A stretch of 64,000 bases of DNA from Candidatus Abyssobacteria bacterium SURF_17. Its GTDB lineage: Bacteria; Abyssobacteria; SURF-5. Below, piece by piece: positions 1-7,619 of this stretch. The stretch is from positions 1 to 64,000 of the forward strand of contig QZKI01000095.1 of assembly GCA_003598055.1 (NCBI GenBank). Reading direction: 5' to 3'. The notes beneath the pieces are model-generated. The model worked only from the letters and a program-made list of their open reading frames with translations, did not search any database and was not told where the DNA came from. Each line of letters begins with the position of its first letter. Positions within the stretch are counted from its first letter, which is position 1. The translations under genes and the position numbers were made by a program.

Positions 1-20
1 CCAAATGTCCTTCCATCCCC

Positions 21-41
21 ACCTCCTCGTTCCGAGGAGGT
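21..41. repeat. Perfect hairpin near left edge
   Basis: The sequence has a 9-bp arm (ACCTCCTCG), a 3-nt loop and the exact reverse complement of the arm. It lies just before the tandem repeats at 47-93. No T-run follows on the plus strand, so a simple terminator is not indicated. It may belong to the end of a mobile element whose body lies left of the window. Confidence 0.5.
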
Positions 42-46
42 AGTAT

Positions 47-93
47 AGAGGACATTTCTATCCGGCGAACAAGAGGACATTATCATCCGGCGA
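47..93. repeat. Two tandem 22-bp direct repeats, possible insertion-sequence end
   Basis: Copies at 47-68 and 72-93 begin AGAGGACATT and end ATCCGGCGA. They match at 19 of 22 positions and have a 25-bp period. The inverse motif AAATGTCC lies at 3-10. Closely spaced repeated GAGGACATT boxes resemble the multiple terminal transposase-binding repeats at the ends of some insertion sequences such as the IS21 type. No transposase is in the window, so this is an inference. Confidence 0.4.
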
Positions 94-351
94 CGACAAG
101 GCTTGGATTTTCCATTTGACTTTGGCACGGCGTGCCATTAGAATGGCTGTGTGGTTGTTTGCCCGCATTCTTCCGCTTTCCCAGCAGCAGGTGGGTTATT
201 CCTCCTCGTAATCTGCCCGAATATTTGCGCGTGAGCAGGGAACCCAGATGATTTGCCATTGCACGCGGACAAGCAAGCATGACAACTCTCTTTGTTCAGA
301 GGATACTGTAACTTTCTCGCCAGCCAAATGGATACTGGGGAGGACACAAAC
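94..351. other. Non-coding stretch before the first reductase operon
   Basis: I see no convincing gene on either strand here. Short open frames on the minus strand have no ribosome binding site or recognisable protein. The stretch should contain the promoter for the operon starting at 352, but no clear -35/-10 pair stands out. Confidence 0.4.
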
Positions 352-1479
352 ATGAGCGCTCTTGAAACGTTGGCCGAGGTTTCCGCAACGCGGCTGAATA
401 GCTTTGTCAGCAAGTGGAAAAGTCAGGGCAAGAAGGTAGTGGGCTACGTCTGCACCTATCTGCCGGAGGAAATTCTGTATGCGGCGGACATCCTGCCGTA
501 CCGGATAACCGGGAAAGGCGCCGCCGACACCTCGCTGGCAGATTCATATCTTACCCGCGTAAACTGTACGTTCTCACGCTGCTGCCTCGAGCTCGCCTTC
601 AGCGGACAATACGATTTCCTTGACGGCGCAACATTCGTGAATGGATGCGACCACATCCGTCGCGCTTTCGACAATTGGCGCTCCCATCAAAAAGCATTGC
701 CGTTCATGTACATCCTTCCCGTGCCGCATCTGCTTTCACCGGAGGCATTGGTCTGGTACAAGGAAGAGGTGGTAAAGTTCAAAGAGGCAATCGAGGGCCA
801 CTTCGGCACGACGGTTGACCCGCAGAAGCTGAAAGAGGCGGTTTCCACTTACAATGAGAGCAGAAAACTATTGCGACGACTTTACGACCTGCAAGCAGGC
901 ACCGAACCACCGCTCAAGGGAAGCGAAGTGATTACCGTGCTTTCCGCAGGCACTGCCATGCCAAAGGGCGAGTTCAACACGTTGTTGAGGAAGCTGCTCG
1001 AAGAAGCTGGAACGAGAAAGAGAGTCCCGGACAAGAAGACGCGGCTGCTCGTTGCAGGAAGTGTGCTGGACGACGCTGAGTTCATCGAGAATGTCGAGGG
1101 ACTTGGCGCGCTGGTGGTCACTGATGCTCTTTGCTTTGGCACGCGCAGTTTCTGGGACTTAACGGATGAAACAGGCGATGCATTTGACGCTCTCGTCAAT
1201 CGCTACTTCAACCATGTTCCCTGCCCCCGAATGGCGGGAGAATATCCGAGAAGGATGGCTTTCTTGAAAGAACAGGCCGCACGCGCCCATGTGGATGGCG
1301 CTATCCTTGAACACATCAAGTTCTGCGACCTCCACGGAACCGACAATGCGTTGCTGAAGAGGGACCTCGAAAAAGCAGGTATTGCCACGCTGGAGCTGGA
1401 GAGACAGTATGGGCCGCTGGCCGATGCCGGCCGCCTTCGCACCCGCATTCAGGCATTCCTTGAAAGAATCCGGAGATAG
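352..1479 (+). CDS. bcrC: Benzoyl-CoA reductase / 2-hydroxyacyl-CoA dehydratase family, C (BzdN)-type subunit
   Basis: The 375-aa protein fits the smaller catalytic subunit of class I (ATP-dependent) benzoyl-CoA reductases, usually about 380 aa. That subunit binds an iron-sulfur cluster and takes part in two-electron dearomatisation of benzoyl-CoA. Visible family signatures are VCTYLPEEILYAA (Cys34), ADSYLTRVNCTFSR (Cys72) and NGCDHIRR (Cys99-Asp-His), with the cysteines spaced as expected for cluster ligands. The ATG at 352 was chosen over an upstream in-frame start at 292 because GGGGAGGA lies 8 nt before it. It is first in a tight four-gene operon whose order matches bcrCBAD/bzdNOPQ. A role on another CoA thioester (a 2-hydroxyacyl-CoA dehydratase) cannot be excluded. 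Confidence 0.85.
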   Translation: MSALETLAEVSATRLNSFVSKWKSQGKKVVGYVCTYLPEEILYAADILPYRITGKGAADTSLADSYLTRVNCTFSRCCLELAFSGQYDFLDGATFVNGCDHIRRAFDNWRSHQKALPFMYILPVPHLLSPEALVWYKEEVVKFKEAIEGHFGTTVDPQKLKEAVSTYNESRKLLRRLYDLQAGTEPPLKGSEVITVLSAGTAMPKGEFNTLLRKLLEEAGTRKRVPDKKTRLLVAGSVLDDAEFIENVEGLGALVVTDALCFGTRSFWDLTDETGDAFDALVNRYFNHVPCPRMAGEYPRRMAFLKEQAARAHVDGAILEHIKFCDLHGTDNALLKRDLEKAGIATLELERQYGPLADAGRLRTRIQAFLERIRR

Positions 1480-1482
1480 ACC

Positions 1483-2847
1483 ATGAGCACACCAAAAGCC
1501 GACGCGATTGAACGTATCGTCGAAGCCTTCGAGATGGCTTCTGCGCTGCCGGAGGACATGGACCTCGAATCGCCCGAGATGAAGGCGCTCATCGAGATGA
1601 TGCCGGAATCGAGAAGAAACACGTTCCTGGCAATGGCGAAGGACCCGGACGTGAGAAAGATGTCAGCGGTGTTCAACCGATGTCTGGGAATTTACTGGCG
1701 CAAACTGCTGTCGGCGAAAGACGAAGGGAAGAAGGTGGTTTTCGTTCCCTTCAATTTCGCTCCGGAAATCTTTCATGCGCTCGACATGATTCCCGTATGT
1801 GTCGAGGTGCTGACCACCATGGCGTTGACGCTCGAGGAAGGTATCGAGCCCTACCTTGACCTCTCCGTCGAGCGCGGACTGCCCGATACCATGTGCTCGG
1901 CGCAGCGGGCGGTTATCGGATTGTTCGAGACGGGCCTGCTCGAGAAGCCCGACCTGCTCGTGAACGGGGCACTCGGCTCCTGCGACCCAAACTCGAAGGC
2001 GTTCGAGTACATGGCCGAAAAGTTCAATATTCCCGTGCTCTACCTTGACATCCCGTTCTATCATGACAAGCGCGCGCTTGACTACTACGCGAAGGGCTAC
2101 AAGAACATCGTGAAGGCCATCCAGGAAATGACCGGCGCCAAGCTTGATGTCGACCGCCTGCGTGAAGTGGTCGAGAATACGAACAGGGCTTCAGAACTGT
2201 TTTTCGAAATCAATGAGTTGAAACGAAATGTGCCCAATCCCGTGCCCAACTACTACAACATGCACCACACCGGCATGAAGCTCACCATGGTAGGCACGCC
2301 GGACGCTGTCGAGTATTATCAAACTGCGCTCGATGTCTCGAAAGATCGCTTCAAGAGAGGCAAGAGCGTCCTGCCCGAGGAGCGTATTCGATTGCTTTTC
2401 CTATATACGGGCTACTATTTCGACAATTCCATCTATTCATGGTTCCAGGAAGAAATGGGTGTCTCATATGTGATGGATGTGTTGACAGCATTCGACTTCA
2501 ATCCGCTCATCGATACCTCGAGCGTTGATAGCATGCTGTATGGATTGGCGGAGGAAATGCTCAATCTTCCCATGACGCGCCAGCTCAAAGGCGGCTGGGA
2601 CATGCCTGATAACTGGTTGTCGGACATGCTTTACTATGCGCGCACGTACAAGGCGGATTGCGGCGTGTTCACCGGCCATACCGCGTGCAAGCAGGCATGG
2701 GGAGTGTACCGGCTGGTTGCCGACGAACTGAAACGGCAACTGGGCATTCCATCTCTCCGACTCGAGGGAGACGGCTGGGATTCGCGCATCACTCCCATGT
2801 CAGTGATTAAGGATCAGTTCGAGGAATTCTTTGCAACACTGCTTTAG
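1483..2847 (+). CDS. bcrB: Benzoyl-CoA reductase / 2-hydroxyacyl-CoA dehydratase family, B (BzdO)-type subunit
   Basis: This 454-aa protein is the larger catalytic partner of the preceding gene, 3 nt downstream of its stop. The family pattern is clear: FNFAPEIFHALDMIP near the start of the conserved core, GLPDTMCSAQRAVIG with a cluster-ligand cysteine, NGALGSCDPNSK with a second, and a C-terminal third motif around GHTACKQAWG. The length fits BcrB/BzdO (about 430-450 aa). A charged N-terminal region of about 70 residues precedes the core. It should form a heterodimeric catalytic core with the 352-1479 product in the cytoplasm, receiving electrons from the ATPase subunits encoded next. The exact substrate is inferred from operon order and C-subunit type, not proven. 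Confidence 0.85.
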   Translation: MSTPKADAIERIVEAFEMASALPEDMDLESPEMKALIEMMPESRRNTFLAMAKDPDVRKMSAVFNRCLGIYWRKLLSAKDEGKKVVFVPFNFAPEIFHALDMIPVCVEVLTTMALTLEEGIEPYLDLSVERGLPDTMCSAQRAVIGLFETGLLEKPDLLVNGALGSCDPNSKAFEYMAEKFNIPVLYLDIPFYHDKRALDYYAKGYKNIVKAIQEMTGAKLDVDRLREVVENTNRASELFFEINELKRNVPNPVPNYYNMHHTGMKLTMVGTPDAVEYYQTALDVSKDRFKRGKSVLPEERIRLLFLYTGYYFDNSIYSWFQEEMGVSYVMDVLTAFDFNPLIDTSSVDSMLYGLAEEMLNLPMTRQLKGGWDMPDNWLSDMLYYARTYKADCGVFTGHTACKQAWGVYRLVADELKRQLGIPSLRLEGDGWDSRITPMSVIKDQFEEFFATLL

Positions 2848-2856
2848 GAGTCTCAC

Positions 2857-3645
2857 ATGATCGTAGCAGGATGTGATGTCGGCTCGCTCACGGCGGAAGC
2901 CGTCATCATGACGAATGGCAGCATTCTCGGCTCGGAGATTATCCGGGTGCGGCCGACCGCGGAGCAATCTGCCAAAGATGTGATGGACAAAGTGCTCGCG
3001 AAGCTCCATCTATCATACGATAACATCGACTATTGCGTGAGCACGGGATACGGGCGCGAAACCATTCCGTTCGCAGACTCAAATGTCAGCGAGATCTCCT
3101 GTCACGGTCGAGGGGCGCAGTGGCTAATCCCAACAATCAGGACGGTCATCGACGTCGGCGGGCAAGATTGCAAGGCGATCCGGGTGGACGAGCGCGGTTT
3201 ACTCGAAGACTTCGTGATGAACGACAAGTGCGCCGCCGGGACGGGGAGATCGCTCGAGCTCATGGCGGAGGTGCTTGGAGTGGATATCACACGGCTCGGT
3301 CCGCTTTCGCTGGAAGCGACGAGTCCTGTGGTCATAACAAATCAATGCAGCATCTTCGCCGAAATGGAAATCATGCACTATCTATGCGAGGAGAGGAGCA
3401 TTGCCGACGTTGCCGCAGGAATCAACGAGGCGATGGCGCGTCGCGTGAAGATGCTCGTCGGCAAGGTGGGCGTGAAGGAAGATATCGGCGTCACCGGCGG
3501 CGTTTCGAAGAATATCGGCGTGGTGCAATATCTCGAAAAAATGCTCGGCAAGAAATTCGTCCAGTTTTCCGAAGACCCTCAGATTGTCGGCGCGCTTGGG
3601 GCGGCCATCTTCGCCGCCGAAAAGGCGCGGGAAAGCAAGCCGTAG
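2857..3645 (+). CDS. Activator ATPase of BadF/BadG/BcrA/BcrD family, first copy
   Basis: The 262-aa protein has the ASKHA-fold ATPase architecture of BcrA/BcrD/HgdC. It starts with the phosphate-binding loop GCDVGSLTAEAV, has the adenosine/phosphate motif VIDVGGQDCKAI, and carries two cluster cysteines in NDKCAAGTGR and TNQCSIFAEME. These cysteines bridge one [4Fe-4S] cluster in a dimer. ATP hydrolysis drives low-potential electron transfer from ferredoxin to the catalytic subunits. AGGAG lies 6 nt before the ATG and the gene starts 9 nt after the previous stop. With the second ATPase (3759-4544) it probably forms a heterodimer, as in class I benzoyl-CoA reductase; archerases of 2-hydroxyacyl-CoA dehydratases are usually homodimers of one gene. 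Assignment as alpha or delta subunit is not possible by eye. Confidence 0.85.
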   Translation: MIVAGCDVGSLTAEAVIMTNGSILGSEIIRVRPTAEQSAKDVMDKVLAKLHLSYDNIDYCVSTGYGRETIPFADSNVSEISCHGRGAQWLIPTIRTVIDVGGQDCKAIRVDERGLLEDFVMNDKCAAGTGRSLELMAEVLGVDITRLGPLSLEATSPVVITNQCSIFAEMEIMHYLCEERSIADVAAGINEAMARRVKMLVGKVGVKEDIGVTGGVSKNIGVVQYLEKMLGKKFVQFSEDPQIVGALGAAIFAAEKARESKP

Positions 3646-3661
3646 CTTTTAAGAGTAGGAT

Positions 3662-3686
3662 TAACCACGAAGACACGAAGGCACAA
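3662..3686. repeat. Partial TTAACCAC-type dispersed repeat between the ATPase genes
   Basis: The sequence beginning TTAACCACGAAGACACGA is related to the arms of the perfect inverted repeat at 35893-35969. It sits in the 113-bp gap between the two ATPase genes, which are otherwise in a tight operon. The opposite arm is degenerate, so this looks like a decayed insertion. Confidence 0.5.
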
Positions 3687-3758
3687 CGGTGCGGCGGTTC
3701 GCCGCCTTTGCGCCTTGGCGATGAAAAAGCCGTTTCGGACCTCAAGGAGTAGTGTGAA

Positions 3759-4544
3759 GTGAAATACGCTGGTTGTGATATTGGAACGGTGGCGGCGAAG
3801 ATAGTCATCGTGGATGATGGACAGATCGTCGCTCACGAGACGCTTTCGTATAAGAATCTCCCCAAGCAAGCTGCGCTTGATGCCATGGAAAGTGCCCTCT
3901 CGCATGCCAACCTCACACAGGAACAGATAGGATACTGCCTCGCCACCGGTTTTGGAAGGAAGAGAGTCCCTTATGCCAATGGGGATATGCCGGAGGTGGT
4001 GTGCATTTGCCGCGCCATTCGCCGGTTGAATCCGGAAATCCGAACCGTCATCGATGCCGGCGGCCAGAGTATCCGTGCGTTCAACATTGGCGATAACGGC
4101 AAAGTGTCCGACTCGACCGCGAACGAGAAGTGTGCCGCCGGAACAGGCAAATTCATCGAAGTCATGGCGAAGGCGCTCGAGTTGCCGCTCGACCGACTCG
4201 GCCCCCTCTCGCTCGCCTCAAGGAATCCGCTGTCAATCACAAGCCAATGCGGTGTGTTCGCCGAGAGCGAAGTGATCACGTATGTAAACGAAGGGAAAGA
4301 GCGAGGCGACATTATCGCGGGCATCAACCGTTCGGTCGCCTCCAAAATCTGCTCGCTCGTCAGGCGAATCACGCTCAAGGAACAAGTCGTCTTGGTCGGT
4401 GGAGTTGCCAAAAACAACGGCGTTGTCAAATACCTCGAGGACGACCTCGGACTCAAGCTCACGAAACTCGAAATAGACCCTCAACTCATCGGCGCACTCG
4501 GCGCCGCCCTCCTCGCGCAAGAGCGCCACAGCGCTTCGCGATAG
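3759..4544 (+). CDS. Activator ATPase of BadF/BadG/BcrA/BcrD family, second copy
   Basis: This 261-aa paralogue of the preceding ATPase has the nucleotide-binding GCDIGTVAAKIV at the N terminus and cluster cysteines in NEKCAAGTGK and TSQCGVFAESE. The central motif is VIDAGGQSIRAF, so GGQS replaces the GGQD of its partner. That difference may reflect division of labour in a heterodimer. It starts with GTG, placed by AAGGAG 9 nt upstream. Both ATPases are about 262 aa, close to BcrD and HgdC and shorter than the roughly 430-aa BcrA of Thauera, so the set resembles the Bzd layout more than the Bcr one. A hairpin with a T-run at the stop codon ends the operon. Confidence 0.84.
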   Translation: MKYAGCDIGTVAAKIVIVDDGQIVAHETLSYKNLPKQAALDAMESALSHANLTQEQIGYCLATGFGRKRVPYANGDMPEVVCICRAIRRLNPEIRTVIDAGGQSIRAFNIGDNGKVSDSTANEKCAAGTGKFIEVMAKALELPLDRLGPLSLASRNPLSITSQCGVFAESEVITYVNEGKERGDIIAGINRSVASKICSLVRRITLKEQVVLVGGVAKNNGVVKYLEDDLGLKLTKLEIDPQLIGALGAALLAQERHSASR

Positions 4545-4555
4545 CGCATTTTTTT
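4531..4555 (+). terminator. Rho-independent terminator after the first reductase operon
   Basis: The 5-bp stem GCGCT/AGCGC with a 7-nt loop is followed by ATTTTTTT. It overlaps the stop codon of the second ATPase gene. The stem is short but GC-rich and the T-run is clear. Confidence 0.55.
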
Positions 4556-4556
4556 C

Positions 4557-4932
4557 CATGCGCCCCGCGTCGAGATTTCTGCTCCGTCATTCACACGTCA
4601 AATCGATCATCTTCCTCGCAAAGAGCAGGTGAATTCCTGTTGTGTCTGAGTCTTCCCCTGGATGTACTTTCGAAGGCCTGCACTTGCAGGTCGACTTCTG
4701 ACTTTCGTCTCCTTCCTGAAAATCCCGTTGCTTTATGATATAATTCTTCCAGTGGGCGCGTGCGGTGTGACGGAGTCTCAAATTGAACACTTCGAGTGGT
4801 GCAGGACATTCATATGACAGGGAGGGATACTCACTTGGTGCGGTCGGCACTCGTTTGCTTATGAATTGCTCCATCTCGCGAGGGAGATAGTGAGTCTGAA
4901 CGGAAAAGAGAAAGACATGAGGATGAATCACC
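4557..4932. other. Intergenic stretch without a supported gene
   Basis: A 114-codon minus-strand frame (4587-4931) has no family resemblance, ribosome binding site or credible composition. A TATAAT at 4739-4744 could be a -10 box for the following membrane protein, but no good -35 precedes it at the right distance. Confidence 0.35.
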
Positions 4933-4956
4933 TTGGCAACTTACTTCGGGAACACT

Positions 4957-5394
4957 ATGAATGAGGACGGACACCCAAAGTCATACATAAAGCTTTACTG
5001 GCTGGTCTGGCTTTTTCTCGTCTCTGCTTTACTAGTCACCAGGTTTGCCATTATCAAGACATACAATGAGGACGCGCTGTTCAACCTCTTTCTTGTTTAC
5101 ATTGGACCGACCTGGCTTGCCTTAATGGGCCTTAATTTCTTCGAAGGGCGTCGCTTAATGAGTTACTTGAGAAGGCATCATTACGAGAAATGGGAATACC
5201 TGACATATGTACCTGGTTTTGGTTCAGGAGGCGTGAACAGTTTTCGATCATTACCTTTTCTTCTTTCGGGTGACGGCCTCAACGATCCACATGTGAAGAG
5301 ACTAAAGAGTAATTACAGAAGATTTGCGGTATTGATTTTGACAGTCTTTCTCTCTTCACCGATATTATTTATTGTCATCACGTGGGAATATTGA
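4957..5394 (+). CDS. Small membrane protein, unknown function
   Basis: The frame encodes 145 aa from the ATG at 4957; an in-frame TTG at 4933 would add 8 residues and neither has a strong ribosome binding site. Two hydrophobic segments near the N terminus (about residues 12-30 and 44-62) and one at the C terminus (about 124-143) predict three membrane spans. A basic, aromatic loop containing FFEGRRLMSYLRRHHYEKW and PGFGSGGV lies between. I do not recognise the family. It stands alone between the two reductase gene sets with AT-richer flanks, so a functional link is doubtful. Confidence 0.55.
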   Translation: MNEDGHPKSYIKLYWLVWLFLVSALLVTRFAIIKTYNEDALFNLFLVYIGPTWLALMGLNFFEGRRLMSYLRRHHYEKWEYLTYVPGFGSGGVNSFRSLPFLLSGDGLNDPHVKRLKSNYRRFAVLILTVFLSSPILFIVITWEY

Positions 5395-5779
5395 GGGAAA
5401 ACAAATTTAGCTCGCAAAAATGCAGTATGAGTCTTTGTCTTATCGCACACAGCATGCCCATCCCTGAACAGGCCTATTACCCTCACGATTGGATGTAGAC
5501 GCCAGCGGTCTGTCCCAGGCTTCTATGGACGCACGGCTCGGTCGTGGCCTCAGAAAAATTCTTGAGTCCTTGTAGCCGCCACTTGTGTCACATGCGCTTG
5601 CGCAACGAGCCGTTTGGAAATCTGGATGCCTCTGATATATACTTCTCGATTATGAGGCCCAGCCGAGCGTAGTTGTCTTGTCTACCCTGTCTACCCAGCA
5701 AGAGGACTTTGTGCCGGGATATCAACCTGTCTCGTATTGTCCAACTCTCTGGTAACCACACTGCAAAGGAGAAAGACCC
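5395..5779. other. Intergenic stretch, nothing recognised
   Basis: About 385 bp without a supported gene, repeat copy or RNA. It precedes the decayed gene at 5780, and any promoter for the second catalytic pair would lie here. Confidence 0.35.
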
Positions 5780-6072
5780 ATGAATTCGGGGAAAGTAATT
5801 GTTCTTGGTGGATGTGGTGCAGTGGGCAGCGTTGCCGTAAGGTCTTCGGCGGCGCAGGGGCTATTCTCGAAGATTCTGATAGGTGACATGGACACGACAA
5901 AGGCCAAGGCTCTTGCTGCCGCAGAGACGCAGCATGCCCCGCCGCTACCGCAAATTCTGCGCGGTGGACAGACACGCTGACAATGGCATATACTGCCGGT
6001 AGCGGACTCCGCTCGGCAATATCGTGCGTCGAGCCGCTTGTCCCGCAAGAGCTATTCAAGGAGCAGATTTGA
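5780..6072 (+). pseudogene. Remnant of a saccharopine-dehydrogenase-like Rossmann oxidoreductase
   Basis: The first 50 codons read VIVLGGCGAVGSVAVRSSAA, a GxGxxG dinucleotide-binding fold, then a second strand ending in GDMDTTKAKALAAAE, typical of saccharopine-dehydrogenase-family proteins (normally about 400 aa). That frame stops at 5980. A different frame then stays open to a TGA at 6070-6072 and reads LTMAYTAGSGLRS ... PLVPQELFKEQI. This looks like the original C terminus. The middle appears deleted and the reading frame shifted. The last stop overlaps the ATG of the next gene (TGATG), so translation may once have been coupled. The C-terminal assignment is an inference. Confidence 0.5.
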
Positions 6073-7364
6073 TGGGAAAGCCATTTGAGAGAACAGTGGA
6101 AATCGTGAACGGGCTGATGAGGCCGATGGCCCAGTTCTGGCTCGATAACCCGATGCCTCCTTTTGAAGATTACGCTCGTCTGTATTCCGCCATTATCAAC
6201 AACAACGCGGACAATTATGAGCGTGTCGCAGCCGCTATGTGCGACCCACAACGAAAGGTAGCACTCTTCGAGTTCGGCCTCGTGCCGCAGCCGTTTTACG
6301 CATTTGATTGCGCTCCGCTGTGCCTTGAGTTTTACCCCTCGTTCTTCACACGGACCAACATGAACGTCGTGTATGAGTTTCTCGATGCCGCCGAGCAGGC
6401 CGGGCTTCCATCGGATGTCTGTTCGACCGACCGCTTCATCGTCGGCGCAGCCCTGAGCGATGAATTGCCCGACAACGCTTTCTTCGTCACGTCATCCTCT
6501 CCGTGCGATGGCACGCGAATCGCCTATCCGATACTCCACAAATTGCTCGATTGTCCGATGCTTTACCTCGAGGCCCCGTTCCGGTACGACAGGGAAGCTA
6601 TCCGTTATTATGCCCGGCAATTGAAAAGCGAACTCATTCCCTTTCTGGAACAGATAACGAAGAAGCCGTTTGACATTGACCGTTTGCGTGAAGCAGTCAT
6701 TGAGTCGAACAAAGCGTATGAATACTTGGTGGATATTCACGATACGTTCACGGTAAAGCCCGCCCCGCATCCCGGCCTCCTCCGAATCATGCCGTATGGC
6801 AGCTTCATTCAGGGCGCGGGCCATCCGGGTCTCACCGAAACGTTGAAATTGCTGCGCGACGATGCCGTCGGCAGAGTGAGGGAGGGCCGCACACAAGGGC
6901 CCTTCGAAGAGAAACATCGGGTGTTATGGGTGCACGTGCCGCCGACCTATGATATGGAGCTGTTCAACTGGATGGAAGAACACTTCGGGGCGATGGTGGT
7001 GACAAACTCGCTCTCGAGCACGGCTATCCTCGAGCCAATTGACACCACCAGCCTCGACACCATGCTCGAGGGAATCGCATGGCAAGGACTCGACATGACC
7101 ATGTCGCTCATGCGGTTCGATACGGAAAAGCTTATTGACTTCTCGTTGCATGCCTATGACCACTACCAATGTGACTGCATGATTGTGACGCAGCATGTCG
7201 GATGCAATAGCATATGCGGCGCGCGCGGGCTCATTCGCAAGGTGTGTCGCAAGAGGGATATTCCCGTGCTCTTCATCGAGTTCGACTACAACGACGACCG
7301 GGTGCTTCCACCCGAGTTGATGCGCACACAAATCGAAGAGTTCTTCACCACCGTGATGGAATAG
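6072..7364 (+). CDS. Second B (BzdO)-type benzoyl-CoA reductase / dehydratase subunit
   Basis: This 430-aa paralogue of the 1483-2847 product carries the same landmarks: FGLVPQPFYAFDCAPLCLEF, GLPSDVCSTDRFIVG (ligand cysteine), SSSPCDGTR and a C-terminal cysteine motif around VGCNSICGARGLIRK. The ATG at 6072 has AAGGAG 8 nt upstream and overlaps the stop of the decayed gene before it, so the longer upstream start is rejected. It is followed after 255 bp by a C-type partner (7620-8750). No ATPase genes accompany this pair, so it probably uses the activators encoded at 2857-4544. Substrate unknown: another aromatic or 2-hydroxyacyl-CoA is possible. Confidence 0.82.
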   Translation: MGKPFERTVEIVNGLMRPMAQFWLDNPMPPFEDYARLYSAIINNNADNYERVAAAMCDPQRKVALFEFGLVPQPFYAFDCAPLCLEFYPSFFTRTNMNVVYEFLDAAEQAGLPSDVCSTDRFIVGAALSDELPDNAFFVTSSSPCDGTRIAYPILHKLLDCPMLYLEAPFRYDREAIRYYARQLKSELIPFLEQITKKPFDIDRLREAVIESNKAYEYLVDIHDTFTVKPAPHPGLLRIMPYGSFIQGAGHPGLTETLKLLRDDAVGRVREGRTQGPFEEKHRVLWVHVPPTYDMELFNWMEEHFGAMVVTNSLSSTAILEPIDTTSLDTMLEGIAWQGLDMTMSLMRFDTEKLIDFSLHAYDHYQCDCMIVTQHVGCNSICGARGLIRKVCRKRDIPVLFIEFDYNDDRVLPPELMRTQIEEFFTTVME

Positions 7365-7446
7365 GAGTGCTCAGTTCCCCTCTTTCCTTTTATAAAGTGG
7401 GGGGAGGGGGAATGTCGCATAATTGGATTGATTTGGCAGAGTGCGC

Positions 7447-7521
7447 TGTAGGTGCGAATTTATTCGCATGGTCTTTTCGGCCTGTTTTCGCTATGCGGAT
7501 GCGAATGAATTCGCACCTACA
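7447..7521. repeat. 75-bp MITE-like element with 23-bp inverted arms
   Basis: Arms at 7447-7469 (starting TGTAGGTGCGAATTTATTCG) and 7499-7521 are inverted repeats with one mismatch, separated by 29 bp. Each arm is itself nearly palindromic around GAATTCATTC. A second copy lies at 46178-46236 and a degenerate one at 9815-9886. It is inserted between the two genes of the second catalytic pair. Confidence 0.7.
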
Positions 7522-7619
7522 GACGGACATCACCAATTGTGAATTGCGAGACAAATTCAGGGCGGATTTCCAGAATAGGCGACTGTTATAAGAATTTCTC
7601 TATTCTATAGGAGCGGACC

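Noticed and set aside
49..93. Two short direct repeats considered as a CRISPR fragment
   Set aside because: The units are contiguous with a 25-bp period and no spacers, and are only 19 of 22 identical.
3033..3752. A 239-codon plus-strand open frame rich in arginine overlapping the first ATPase gene
   Set aside because: It is a shifted frame of the ATPase gene with composition typical of a GC-rich shadow and no ribosome binding site. The ATPase motifs are in the other frame.
5691..6251. A 186-codon minus-strand frame across the decayed Rossmann gene and the start of the second B subunit
   Set aside because: It crosses a well-supported plus-strand gene start and ribosome binding site and has no recognisable sequence features.
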